64,000 nt of DNA. Source: Litoditis marina (lineage: Eukaryota; Nematoda; Chromadorea; Rhabditida; Rhabditidae). Location of the stretch: assembly GCA_964036275.1 (NCBI GenBank), contig OZ038433.1, forward strand, positions 17,428,257 to 17,492,256. Reading direction: 5' to 3'. The translations under genes and the position numbers were made by a program. The notes below the pieces were generated by a model, which searched no databases, had not been told where the DNA came from, and was given only the letters and a program-made list of their open reading frames with translations. Shown here piece by piece: positions 34,901 through 47,423 of this stretch (the stretch's first letter is position 1; the number at the start of each line of letters is the position of its first letter).

Positions 34901-37486
34901 CAAAATCGTCTAATCGTAACATATGAAGTCGAATTTGGTTTCAAAATGTTCCTAACAAGTCACTGATATGATTTATCCAAAAATATTGCGAAGTTTTTTA
35001 TTCTGGGTACGGTAGATGAGAAACTCGAAAACGATCGTTGCCAGACTATCGCGAAAATACCAAATCGTCCAATCGTAACATATGAAGTCGAATTTGGTTT
35101 CAAAACGCTCCTAACAAGTCACTGATATCATTCATCCAAAAATATTGCGGAGTTTTTTTATTCTGGGTACGGTAGATGAGAAACTCGAAAACGATCGTTG
35201 CCAGACTATCGCCAAAATACCAAATCGTCCAATCGTAACATATGAGGTCAAATTTGGTTTCAAAATGTTCCTAACAAGTCACTGATATGATTTATTCAAA
35301 AATATTGCGGAGTTTTTCATTCTGGGTACGGTAGATGAGAAACTCGAAAACGATCGTTGCCAGACTATCGCGAAAATACCAAAATCGTCTAATCGTAACA
35401 TATGAAGTCGAATTTGGTTTCAAAATGTTCCTAACAAGTCGCTGATATGATTTATCCAAAAATATTGCGGAGTTTTTTATTCTGGGTACGGTAGATGAGA
35501 AACTCGAAAACGATCGTTGCCAGACTATCGCGAAAATACCAAAATCGTCTAATCGTAACATATGAAGTCGAATTTGGTTTCAAAATGTTCCTAACAAGTC
35601 ACTGATATGATTTATCCAAAAATATTGCGAAGTTTTTTATTCTGGGTACGGTAGATGAGAAACTCGAAAACGATCGTTGCCAGACTATAGCGAAAATACC
35701 AAAATCGTCTAATCGTAACATATGAAGTCGAATTTGGTTTCAAAATGTTCCTAACAAGTCACTGATATCATTCATCCAAAAATATTGCGGAGTTTTTCAT
35801 TCTGGGTACGGTAGATGAGAAACTCGAAAACGATCGTTGCCAGACTATCGCGAAAATACCAAAATCGTCTAATCGTAACATATGAAGTCGAATTTGGTTT
35901 CAAAATGTTCCTAACAAGTCACTGATATGATTTATCCAAAAATATTGCGAAGTTTTTTATTCTGGGTACGGTAGATGAGAAACTCGAAAACGATCGTTGC
36001 CAGACTATAGCGAAAATACCAAAATCGTCTAATCGTAACATATGAAGTCGAATTTGGTTTCAAAATGTTCCTAACAAGTCACTGATATCATTCATCCAAA
36101 AATATTGCGGAGTTTTTCATTCTGGGTACGGTAGATGAGAAACTCGAAAACGATCGTTGCCAGACTATCGCGAAAATACCGAAATCGTCCAATCGTAACA
36201 TATGAGGTCAAATTTGGTTTCAAAACGCTCCTAACAAGTCACTGATATCATTCATCCAAAAACATTGCGAAGTTATTCATTCTGGGTACGGTAGATGAGA
36301 AACTCGAAAACGATCGTTGCCAGACTATCGCGAAAATACCAAATCGTCCAATCGTAACATATGAGGTCAAATTTGGTTTCAAAACGCTCCTAACAAGTCA
36401 CTGATATCATTCATCCAAAAATATTGCGGAGTTTTTTATTCTGGGTACGGTAGATGAGAAACTCGAAAACGATCGTTGCCAGACTATCGCGAAAATACCA
36501 AATCGTCCAATCGTAACATATGAGGTCAAATTTGGTTTCAAAATGTTCCTAACAAGTCACTGATATCATTCATCCAAAAACATTGCGGAGTTTTTTATTC
36601 TGGGTACGGTAGATGAGAAACTCGAAAACGATCGTTGCCAGACTATCGCGAAAATACCAAAATTGTCCAATCGTAACATATGAAGTCAAATTTGGTTTCA
36701 AAATGTTCCTAACAAGTCACTGATATCATTTATCCAAAAATATGCCAGACTATCGCGAAAATACCAAAATTGTCCAATCGTAACATATGAAGTCAAATTT
36801 GGTTTCAAAATGTTCCTAACAAGTCACTGATATGATTTATCCAAAAATATTGCGAAGTTTTTCATTCTGGGTACGGTAGATGAGAAACTCAAAAACGATC
36901 GTTGCCAGACTATCGCGAAAATACCAAATCGTCCAATCGTAACATATGAGGTCAAATTTGGTTTCAAAATGTTCCTAACAAGTCACTGATATCATTCATC
37001 TAAAAATAATCATTCTGGGTACGGTAGATGAGAAACTCAAAAACGATCGTTGCCAGACTATCGCGAAAATACCAAATCGTCCAATCGTAACATATGAGGT
37101 CAAATTTGGTTTCAAAATGTTCCTAACAAGTCACTGATATGATTTATTCAAAAATATTGCGGAGTTTTTCACTCTGGGTACGGTAGATGAGAAACTCGAA
37201 AACGATCGTTGCCAGACTATCGCGAAAATACCAAATCGTCCAATCGTAACATATGAGGTCAAATTTGGTTTCAAAATGTTAAGTCACTGATATGATTTAT
37301 CCAAAAATATTGCGGGGTTTTTCATTCTGGGTACGGTAGATGAGAAACTCGAAAACGATCGTTGCCAGACTATCGCGAAAATACCAAAATCGTCCAATCG
37401 TAACATATGAGGTCAAATTTGGTTTCAAAATGTTTCTAACAAGTCACTGATATCATTCATCCAAAAATATTGCGGGGTTTTTCATT
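19978..37486. repeat. 17.5-kb satellite, monomer about 160 bp, roughly 109 copies
   Basis: Monomers of 159-160 bases share GGGTACGGTAGATGAGAAAC, the perfect palindrome AACGATCGTT and CTAACAAGTCACTGATATNA. Variants include CATTGCGAAG/TATTGCGGAG, a TATAGTTTCTGCAAACATAT form, a TTTAGAGG form, and a 4-base GTAC duplication. A higher-order period of 2,730 bases (about 17 monomers) is visible: a rare 16-base insertion recurs at 22171 and 24901 and a rare TTCCCAGAC variant at 24171 and 26901. Short frames within it carry no protein signal. Function unknown; the neighbours on both sides belong to the same exon family. Confidence 0.97.
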
Positions 37487-37600
37487 GATTGGCAAGTTTC
37501 CAACCATTCAGTAGGAAAGGCGAGAAATTTACCTCGGATCCACTTGTTGTCAGTATCCTTCTCGCGCTCTTCTTCCCACCGAAACATACGGGGATGTGGC
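37484..37600. repeat. paralogous boundary segment
   Basis: Directly after the satellite, GATTGGCAAGTTTCCAACCA resumes sequence also found at 15117-15146 and 15330-15400. The satellite thus ends inside a segment duplicated about 22 kb away. Confidence 0.7.
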
Positions 37601-40398
37601 GGAGACTATCGAAACCACATCGCGACCAATGAAGAAGCGCCAGGCGCCACGGATATACCTGAAACAAGCAGAAATCGGAAAGTGGGGAATGAAAACATGA
37701 GAACCCAATCAGAAAATGAACATAATCGAGTCTCAGCTTGGTCAAAAACACATTTTTAATCATTTTTCTCAAAGTTGAGTTGACTTAACCACCTCGAAAA
37801 TAGTTCATTTTCGTGAACCACGCTACTCCATAAAGTAGCGAAAAAAGACGCCAGAACGCAAATAATGCTAATGTTCTTTTCTTTTTCTGGTTGGGGTTGA
37901 TAAAAAATGCTTACCTCGATCATTCGGTAACCAACTGGACTTCCTCTGCGTGACCGACAGCTCGCTGGCAAGGTTCCGTCTAGTAGCCGGTAACAAGACG
38001 GCTGGCAACAACGACGTTTGGAGAGGGCGGGAAAGGGGGCTGCCAGGGGACTGAGCGGGAACCTAGAACTACTAAGGAATAAATAAACCAAACGAGAACA
38101 CACTTGTATGAGAGGTTTTGAGAACCAGACTACCAGACTGTTAATACTTTTTCCGAACAGATAAGAACAGAATTTGGAAAAAATGGCTTTTAGCTGAGAT
38201 TGCTTCTTTCCATTCGAAACCCTAAGAAAGATAGAAAGCGTAACATACCGTTCATTCTTTGTGGAACGACAAATAGCTGGGCAGATTCCGCGAGGTAGCC
38301 GGTACCGGTACGGCTGTCAATATCCACAGTGGGGAGCAAATGAGGGCTGGCAGGAACTGAGCGGAAACCTAGAACCACTATTCTCTATCAGAAACTATCA
38401 ATACATTCAGTACTAACCAACAAATTAACAGTTGGTCTGACCAAATCTAACCGAGTGACAGTATACAACTCTAAGGAACAGCTTGGAGGTACATCATCTT
38501 GTTTCAGATAACCTTTTTTCGGGTTAACTGAGTAGGTAACCGGCTGGCAATCTGAAATGACAAACCAGCTACCCTTCAATTTAGCTACGACCCACAGAAA
38601 CAGAGCAGCATACTGTAGACCTCAACTATGTTGTGTATCCCCATTTTCGACAGCAATAACAATCTAACATTCAGAAAATCTCCCGCAATGGAAGTCATGA
38701 GCTCGAGCTGCGTGGATCACCAAACCACCCCAAACCGCCAAGTATATCGAGCGACGAAAAATGAGAAAACATGACTATTCTTTAAAATTAACTAGATTCT
38801 ATCGAAAAACGTGAAACTTTATGAGTTGTACATCAAAAGTGGTCAAATTTATCCGAGTTTGGCAGAAATGGGCTTGTGTTGTCATCTTTACTTTGTACAC
38901 GGTACAAGGTACAAACCTTTCGATGAGTGTCTTGTCCTTGATGTTGCCCACCGACCGTCTCCTTGTCCCTCACCTAGGCGGGGGGGGGGGGGGGGTTGCG
39001 GACTCCGGTAGGGACCCCGGAGAACGGTACGGAATACACCTGGAACATTCACATGAATTAGGCTTACAGATAGAAGGCGCAGACACTAAAGTACTTAGTA
39101 CTAGTGAGATGATAATCGTGATGAAAACTAATTGTTAACTGGAGAATAGAACATGACAGGTACTAGTGTTCACTATCGTTCATATGAAAAAAAAACCATC
39201 TTTATCTGAGTTTTCCTCAACAACTGTGGGAGAACAATGGGAGAACTACCCTTCTCGGAGGTACATCTTGGAAACTGCCTTGACATCGGGGGATAAGGTG
39301 GCACCAGCTGAAGGTGGGAAATGGGTGGCTGCAATTGGGGGATACCTAGAAACACTTTGAAATCAATATGCCGATACAAAATCTAATATTTAGGAGAGAC
39401 GTACAAAAAAACATTTCATTCAAAAATGTTTATTCACATTTTGATTTCGCATAGGTTGAAAGTGAACCAACATATTTCTAACTGGACCTCTGTACTAAAA
39501 ACTATGGCAAACGCCTTGGAAAGAAAAGATGTTGCTAGTACCAGAGCAAAAATCAACTAACAATATTATTTCTTTTGTAAACACTGAAATAAAATAATCT
39601 ATTTGAATGTTTTTTGCAATGTCTTCAATCTTGTGATATCTTCTCAACCATAATGATAATCACAATTCATCCTAAAACCGAATACAAACTTGAAAAGATG
39701 AACACCAACCGCATTGTTTGCCATTAAGGGGACCTCGGCTGAACCTAAAGGACCAGCTGGCACAAGGAGTCGAGAGTAGGCCCACTGGGGACGATGCACG
39801 GAACAGAGCGCGGCTGGTCATCGACATACCCTGTAACAAGATGTATGAGGAAAAATGCACTACTTCAAATGCACGTACGGTGAAGAAAACCATACACCGC
39901 CAAGGTATGGGGGTTGTGAACTAATTTGCACGAAAAGTAGACATCGCGAGTTGAAAACCAGCAAGTTGCATACAAAACTAGTGAGAATAAAACTAAACAT
40001 TGATGAAAATCGCAGTTTCGCACTACTTTGAAGAGGTCGCAACTCGAAAAAGAGAGGGCATCGCGAGCTTTTAGAACAAATCAGAGACCCTTGGCGACGT
40101 ATAAAGCAAACCACAAAACTTTTTACAGAGCAATCAGTAGCAGACAAAAGTGGAGCGGGAGAACCGTTTTGGAAGAAAAAAATATGTAGTAATGCCGAAC
40201 CTTAAAAAGGGAGCAATTTTTTCGCCACAAAGAAGAACAAAACTAACCGCGTTACTGAAGAAAGTATGTGCCTTCAAGAACAGGACAGTACGGGGAAGGG
40301 GAGGGGGACTTAGACAGGACATCCGCTGGCAGCAAGTGGCCACCACATCCACAACAGACCAACCACGGGAACGACGGGGAACGACGCGCGACCACAAT
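37533..40398 (-). CDS. Pro-rich exon cluster 2 (paralogue of cluster 1)
   Basis: Minus-strand exon-like islands, in transcript order: 40398 to about 40275, 39830-39710 (MTSRALFRASSPVGLL), 39345-39250 (IPQLQPPISHLQLVPPYPPM), 39039-38974 (poly-Pro from 16 C), 38551-38452 (CQPVTYSVNPKKGYLKQDDV), 38368-38249 (FRSVPASPHLLPTVDIDSRT), 38062-37915 (FPLSPLAAPFPALSKRRCC) and 37658-37533 (GGKKSARRILTTSGSE). The run from 39830 to 38452 is joined by phase-1 introns and stays open; most islands are 66-126 bases and several are symmetrical phase 1-1, the class that can be duplicated without breaking frame. The last three do not join in one phase by my reading (one paralogous frame meets TAG in 38062-37915). 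No signal peptide, stop or start was fixed. Function unknown. Confidence 0.45.
39240..39430. repeat. segment duplicated from cluster 1
   Basis: About 190 bases highly similar to 15690-15870, including the exon with LQLVPP, its TTTCTAG acceptor and the upstream intron (GCCGATACAAAATCTAATAT). A more diverged copy of the exon is at 18858-18953. Confidence 0.75.
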
Positions 40399-40724
40399 CT
40401 GGAAAACATAACGTAAGTTAGTGATTGGAGAAGAAAATGCTACGTAACAACGAATGGCTACCGGCTGGCACCAAGCGGCAAGTGAGTGTGTGAACTATTT
40501 GAAACTTTCTCAGATCTCAGAAATAAAATATAGTAACGCTATATGTGAGTGAGATGGATGGTTCTATAAAATGACGCAATTTTATGATTTTAACTACGTG
40601 AAACGTCCCGAGTGCGTATCAAATGTAAACATTTTACCGGTTTCGGCGAAATGTGAGCCAAAGTACTGGAAAGGAATACAATTAAAAGCATAGAATGTAC
40701 CTTTTCCCGTTCACCGCAACTGAT

Positions 40725-40817
40725 TCAGAGAGCCCTGTCCAACTTTCCATCTAGAAAGATTCCATTTTCGTCACACGCATCACGCCAAGGACATTTCTTA
40801 TTGACACACGGGGCAGC
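40725..40817 (-). CDS. cysteine-containing last-exon candidate
   Basis: Acceptor ACATTCCAG then 30 codons and TGA: AAPCVNKKCPWRDACDENGI followed by FLDGKLDRAL. Three cysteines in C-x4-C-x5-C spacing and ordinary codon use look protein-like. A GTACAT donor-like site at 40700 would lie after the stop. No upstream exon was identified, so it may be a relict. Confidence 0.3.
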   Translation of the reverse strand, partial: AAPCVNKKCPWRDACDENGIFLDGKLDRAL

Positions 40818-41482
40818 CTGGAATGTAAGTTACCATTATATAAAGACAATCGATATACATGAAACCGAAACAGTTGAACAATCACAACAACTAAAACATC
40901 GGAAGAGAGAAAAGGAAACATGGATAAAGTAAAGAAGGGACAAAGAATTGGTAAGTCAATGAAGAATCAATCAATAGGAGCTGAGTGCTCGAGCAAGAAT
41001 TGTCAAATTGAAGTAAATGACTGGCTGGTGGCGGCGCGGCCCCTTTGCGGGGTCACAAGGTCAAACTACAAACATGTAGTTTGGTCGCAAACTGAAAACA
41101 GAAAAGAGACAAATTGCCTCCAATTAATCCGAATGATTGGTTAGGTTAACAAACTATCGTTTTCCTTCTTAGGGATAATTCAATGAACGAAAAGTATTAT
41201 TCGGATATGATTATGTGGGAAATGAAGTATGAAGGGAATAGTAGATACAAGTAACAAGTAGTTATTGATTGATCTCCAGAACGGTGCCAAAAACGGAACT
41301 CACTGATTGTTTAGCTCTCTGATTATTTATCTAGCAAAGGAATTCAAGAAAGAAAGAAACAGAGAGAGAGAGAGAGAGCGCGAATTAGAAAAAGAGAGAG
41401 AGTTAGAAAGAGAGATAGTTAGAGAGAGAGATAGTTAGAGAGAGAGTTATAGTTAGAGAGAGATATAGTTAGAGAGAGATAG

Positions 41483-41616
<134 letters not shown>

Positions 41617-42417
41617 AGAATAAGAGAGTTAGGAAAAGAGAAAGTTAGGAAGAGCGAATACAACACTACTAGTCAACGGTTGCACACATTGATCTTCATG
41701 TCAGATTTGGTCTTCCGTTACCAATGGGGGCGGGGCGAGAGGGGGTTGAGGGCAATCAATAGCCAATGGGAGAACGTCTTATGGTCGGGGTCAAAGAACA
41801 CACACAACCAACACAAATTGTTCTAACTTCAAATTTATAATAGATTCATATGATAGTATTGGAGAAACGTTAAACGTAACTACAGTTGAATGACAGATAC
41901 AACGTTGAATATAGAAAATAAATTATGTTTTACTAGTAACCTGTTAGATGTGTATACAATTTCAGAACAATTTAATTATAAATTATGAAAGTTATAGAAG
42001 CTGAATAAAATTGTAAAAGTTAAATTATACAACTGTAAATAAAACCTTGTAATTACGCTCCAACTCAAAGCTGCTCTGTCGCCAATTGCGCGCGTATTCA
42101 AATTTTACAAAATTTCACTAAAGTCTCGCGCTCTCATTTTTACTTTTCGATTTGATTTTACAATGTTATTCTGCTTTTTCTCTAATTTTTGAACTTTGTG
42201 TGAGCTTTATTCCAAGAACTTCCTGTATGAACTATTTTTGACCAACAAGCAAAGATCAGAAAGTATAGAAGGACAAAGTATAGAAATCTGTACATTTTTG
42301 TTAGGGTTAAGTAAAGCTGATTGCTTGATTTTAGAAACGCCTGGGTTTAAATTACGCTTGCAAACTAATTGAAAGAAAAAGAGAGGGAGGAAGGGGAGAG
42401 GAGAAGCGAGAGAATTC

Positions 42418-42418
<1 letters not shown>

Positions 42419-42461
<43 letters not shown>
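42419..42461. repeat. (AG)n microsatellite
   Basis: Uninterrupted AG run of about 43 bases. Confidence 0.95.
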
Positions 42462-42464
<3 letters not shown>

Positions 42465-43334
42465 TAAGTGAGTGAAAGGTAGGTATAGATGGGTAAAGAT
42501 ATAGGGAGCGGGAGTGCTGGGTATAGATAGAGAGACAGAGACTTAGAGGAAGAACCTCACGAAAGTTAGGAAGTCGTATGTGATTCAATTGATTGGCCAC
42601 CGGATCTTTCTTTTGGATCTGGCGCGATTTTTGCGCGCGCTTTTTTGAATATGCCCGCGAAAAAGGTTATGGTGAGATTGATCCATAACAGTTATCATCA
42701 TTCTCTTGCTCACATAGGTGGCCGCAAATAGGTTTCCCTAGCTGGATGTTACGTAGACTGTTGAATCTCTCCCTCTGTTTCTCTCTCTTAATTTTTTTAA
42801 ATTTATCTATCTTTCTCTCTTTATATTCTATCTCTCTCAATCACCAATCGGTGACCTCACAAATTCAATTAGGGAAGTTTACACGCCGTTTTCGAATTAA
42901 ATTTTTTGGATCCATTCAAGTAGTTCTTGAACTGAATCATTTAAACAGCACTTGCGCTCTTTCAATTACGAATTACGTGATTCGGATTGGAAATTCAATA
43001 AAACAATCAAGTAAATTGAAATTAAATTTGAAAAAATTGATTAATATCTTCGCAAATACGGTGTCCTCTTGTTTTCGGGTTCACGTCGCTGATTTGAATT
43101 GCGCGCGCAATCGAACCCGTATTGATCTACCTCGGCGCTCTCTTCTCACTCATTCATGTAAAACTTGTCTAACAAGTCATTCGAGTCGTAGTTCTTGCTA
43201 TTGCACGTTGTTACACAAATTGACCGTTTCTCATCATTCTAATTGACAGTTTTTGTGTTTTAATAGTTGTAAACTTCTCGTTGTGTTATATTTACTGGTT
43301 ATCGGGATCGGGACTAATTATACTTATGTTGTAG

Positions 43335-46300
43335 GTGAAAGAAGAGTATCCCCCTCCCTTCTGAAGTCGATGCTCGTCGTTAGAAGCTTCCTCTACCCGC
43401 TCTGCCCCATCTACGATCCACTCGTGCTCAGGACTCCCCGTACTGCAAGTGGTAAGCAACCATATTTTTCTCAGTAAAGTTGTTCAAATAACCAGAATGT
43501 TCACCGATTGGGCTACACGGGAGAAATCTCTCTTTCTTTCTCTATTCCTGTCTCTTTCAGAGTTATCATTTAATTGAAGATTGAAGTATAGTGCCAATCT
43601 GCTAATATTCGCGTTTGAAGATCAAGTACACCCAAATTGTTGTTTCGCACGCCCCCCCCCCGCAACGTTCCCAATGGCAACTGTAGATAAGGGGTCAAAC
43701 AAACAACAAATTACGCGCCAAATATTCCATGTAGCTCTTTCATTCGACACACAAACACCTTCTCTTTTCAGAAGTATTCCTTATTAAATGAGCTGTTTTG
43801 TTAGTTAATTTCATGTGTTGTTTATTGATTAGTTTACTTCAGTAAATAACGTTTTCTATTTTAACCTTTTCTTACTACCCTCTCTTCAGATTCGGTAACT
43901 GCTCGGGCCTATCTACCCCCTGCGTCGTCCGTCTTCCCTGGTTCTTCTTTGCTATGGTTTCGAAGCCTACCTATATCCCTCCAGTAGCCGCAACTTGGTC
44001 CTTACAGAGGTTCGTCTAATTCTGCATTAGAAATGTTTCAGTGTCACAGAAAATAAGCTTGTTCTAGAGTTCTGGTATTGCATTCGACGAGAGGTGTCAC
44101 AGTGACGTTTTTTCACCTAAGGTCCCGCTTTCAGATGCTACCTTTCGTTCTCCATTCTATTTATGTTACGTTTTTCAGATTTAACGTTTGTGCATACTCG
44201 TCGACGTCGTCTCGTCTGCCTCTCCCCTCCCTCTCCTGTTGCCAGCTGGTCACCGCTCACATGCTGCCACCCGGACTGGATCGAGGTTCGACTAATAATC
44301 CAGTATAGTTGTCGAAATAATCAGACGATTGAAATATCTGATAGATTTTTGGCTAATATCGGGAAAATTGCTCTATTTTCATGTAAAATAACGATAGTTC
44401 ACGCATTTGGAACAAAAAACAGTTTTCCTTCTGTAGCTTCGTCACATTTTACTGATGTATGGTTTGACCAATGTTGCAGCATAAATGTCTCAGTTTTGAT
44501 CTGGTTTTCCAGCAATGCCGCTCGCTTCAGAAAATGACATGGCGAAGTTTTTATAGTAATATTCAATATTTTTATAGTAATAACATTTTCATTTTCTGTA
44601 GTAATAAATAGTAACGTTTGGAATATGTAACTTGTCAAACCCTTCTTTCTTCAGATTCTACCTCTGTCCGGATGCTCGTAGACCCAGTTTGCTACCAACC
44701 GGCGGCTGCCACGCTTCTCGTTGCTGCCAGCCGATGTCTACACCCGGAGGCTCCTTTCACCCGTTAAAGATGGCCAAGTTACTCGCTCCATTCATGTTGT
44801 TAGTTTTCTTTTTTTCACGTTTACATAGGGTCATAGGATGCCGGTGATTATGCTCATGTAGATTTCGAAAGTTTCAAGACGGTTTAGTAACCATCGCGAA
44901 AGGTTTTTATCTGGGTCATAGCTTTTAGTCTATTGATTAACAAATACCTTGAACATATACCAATAAAGTGTGACTAGCAACCGATTTTTCGTTGAAAATA
45001 CATCTAATCTTTGATTTTTGGTTCAAAATGGGCAATGTTGAGTTTTTTGTCACGTCTCACCCAAGTTTGCAGTATGGTCGGAAATGTCGTTAGAATTGCA
45101 ATTGTTGTTTTTCTGGAACCGTGTTGAATCGACTGCTTCTTGCAGATGAATTCTCATCTGCCCTGTTCCCGGGAGGTTCCCGATGGTTACTGGTAGTAAT
45201 GGGAATGGTCCATTCGAGTTGAGATCGGGACTCAATTGTGGAATCAATGAGCGGCTCATCATGAGAATGTAAGTTTTCTGCTCTATGACAAGGGCTCGCT
45301 CTTTCTCAAGCAAACTTTAACGGTTCATGTTGCGATTTATCAAGATGTGTTCCCATCTTCTGATTGATCTTCTGAAGGGGCTTCATTCACTTCACACGGT
45401 GGTTCGATAATAATTACATCTTGTTACAAGCAATTTTCTGCTAAAAGTTTGAATTAAAAGTTAAATGGTTGTCAATTGCAGCAAAGTAGCATTATCTAGG
45501 GTAGTTTTAGAAGTAGTTTCACTTACGTTGCATTGTGTTACCCACTTACTCACTTACTCACCTACGTTTTCCAGATTCTTGGTTCTTGGTTGGTTCTCCG
45601 TTGTGCTGTTTCTCCCCCCGCTGCTGCCACCCGATGCCAGGCAAGCCCCGCCCCGCCCCCCCCCCCCTCTTCCATGCGGACCAAATTCGTTCAGTACTAC
45701 TGTTAGTTTTTTTTTCAATTAATTTTGTTTATTATAATGATTATGATGGGAGAACATGGAAAGGTAAGAATGGGAAGATGTTTTCGTTCTTAGTTTTTTA
45801 CTGGGCTAAAAACTACCCTTACGCTATGATTAGGTTAATGTGCCATCCAAAATTCCTAGTGACACAATTATATTTTGTTCAAATAAAATAACTTAAACTA
45901 CCCTTACGCTATCTGTTTATCTTATTGCTTTCTGTTGTTGATTTTAGTCTCGGTATTTTCAGTTTTCATCGTGTTTCGCTCCGGTCTCCGTGAGGCGAGT
46001 CGTTTCTGAGATTGTTGTCGTGGCCGGTCTTCTCTCATGTCAGGCTGTCACTAGTACCTCCCTGCTTCCAGCTGTTCCTAACATGCTGCATTGCAGGTGA
46101 GCACAAATACCACATTTATATTGATTTTATCACTGTTATTTCATCGGTCACACCCCAGTAATATGTGACTATCGGATTGAAATGAACCACTTTTTCGATT
46201 TTTTGCGATTTCGACCTTTTCTGGAAGTTAGAGCATCAGTTGACCAGTTTTCCAACATTTTCGATTTCACTGTATTCTTAACCTTCCAGGAGTTCTCTTC

Positions 46301-47131
46301 TTATTTGGCTGGTTTCCCCGGGACATCGACCGATGCCACTTCCAGTCCCGCCAGAACCATTTGATCTGCCGCAGACAAAGGTACGGCCTACCATTATATT
46401 GATGCCTATTCGCATGAGTGGCACTATGCCGTTTCGAAATTGTCACCACAGCGCAAAAATACTCGAATCGAATCCGTGCACAGTTTTCTTGTAGGTTGTA
46501 GGCGAATTTCTCCATATTGGGGAAAACTTCACTGTTATATGTTAATTTTCTGGCTCTTGCAAATTAGTTCACTGCCCTATGTGTAGGGTTTTATTTCTTG
46601 AAATAGGTTCATGCCGTGTATGTTTCCTTATCCAGCTATGGTTGTAGTTGGATCCCGTCGCCCTTTTGTCGAAATTCGTAAATTTTGTCAGTTCAAACCT
46701 ATATGCTTAGTTTGTATGCACTTATTTCAATTTTTCCCCTTTCCAGACAAACCTATCGGCTTTCCGGACAGGACTTGACCGGGCAGGGACGGATCTAACA
46801 TCGAAAGTGCAAGCCGGCCTCAATTCCTTCAGTTTCTGGCAATTTTCCCTCGCCCATCGCCCACTTCGCAAGTCGTGCATTAATCAGGTACTGTATACGT
46901 CATACGTAAAATACCCCCTTATTCTGATATTGGCTGATGTTCACTTTTGCCCGATTCCGATTGTGCCATGATCACTTTTCGGGGGTAAATGTTAAAGATT
47001 CTAGGCAAAATGACTATTTTTCATGTATTCGGGGCTGCTGATGCTCACTTTTTGGGGTTGCTCATGCTCACTTTTTTCGCCCTGATTCTGACCTAATTCA
47101 CGTATGGTATACGTCCTATTTCCAGCTTTAG
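43335..47131 (+). CDS. Pro-rich multi-exon gene of cluster 3, plus strand
   Basis: The 3' part is well supported: exons 45963-46096, 46290-46380, 46747-46887 and a last exon from 47126 form one open frame through phases 2, 0 and 0 (FSSCFAPVSVRRVV...; PMPLPVPPEPFDLPQTK; TNLSAFRTGLDRAGTDLTSK) ending TAG at 47129, with AATAAA 58 bases later. All borders are canonical (TTTCAG, TTCCAG; GTGAGC, GTACGG, GTACTG). Candidate upstream exons: 43335-43451, 43890-44009, 44179-44285, 44655-44776, 45146-45268 and 45575-45688. Most begin AG|AT or AG|GT, are open in the frame entered with one base (phase 1), and 45575-45688 encodes a Pro run from 12 C. Exons 43890 and 45146 meet stops in that frame before their donors. 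The motif CTGCTGCCA(C/G)CCGATG recurs among 44179, 44655, 45575 and the minus-strand exon at 40398. Start codon not fixed; family unknown. Confidence 0.5.
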
Positions 47132-47188
47132 TCAACCAAAATGGCCCAAAACAAAACGGTATAGGCATGAATGTTCGGATTGTGTGAA

Positions 47189-47194
47189 AATAAA
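47189..47194 (+). terminator. polyadenylation signal of the cluster 3 gene
   Basis: AATAAA 58 bases after the TAG at 47129-47131. Confidence 0.55.
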
Positions 47195-47290
47195 CGTTCA
47201 GTTATTTATCAATCGGGTTATTTATTAATTAATTTGAGAATGTCGTTGAATTTGAAACTGTTGAAGCAACTTGAACGAAGCTTCTTGCAG

Positions 47291-47423
47291 ATGTCTTCTC
47301 ACCTGCATTGATCCCGAGAGGTTTCCATCTAGTTCTGGCTGCCAAGAAATGGTCCACTCGGGCCGGCATCTGGACTCAATTGTGGAATAAATGGGGCCCG
47401 AGGCCCGGAACACAGTAAAGAAC
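47291..47423 (+). pseudogene. exon-like island, paralogue of 45146-45268
   Basis: Acceptor CTTCTTGCAG, donor AAC|GTAAGT. The phase-1 frame reads DVFSPALIPRGFHLVLAAKK and continues to TAA a few bases before the donor; its paralogue reads DEFSSALFPGGSRWLLVVMG before a stop. It lies after the polyadenylation signal of the cluster 3 gene, so it is either the start of another copy or a relict. Confidence 0.35.

Noticed and set aside
35292..35561. 89-codon minus-strand frame in the satellite
   Set aside because: It exists in only one combination of monomer variants and spans two monomers; a chance frame.
19978..37486. CRISPR array or gene array in the 160-bp satellite
   Set aside because: Repeats are directly adjacent with no unique spacers, there are no cas genes, the genome is eukaryotic, and frames break at random between monomers.
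40920..41144. 74-codon ATG frame (MDKVKKGQRIGKSMK...)
   Set aside because: No partner exon or conserved feature; GTAAGT occurs early in the frame, and the sequence includes palindromic repeat DNA.
42746..43246. 166-codon ATG frame
   Set aside because: AT/CT-rich, Leu/Ser/Asn-biased frame with no domain; kept only as a comment in the intergenic entry.
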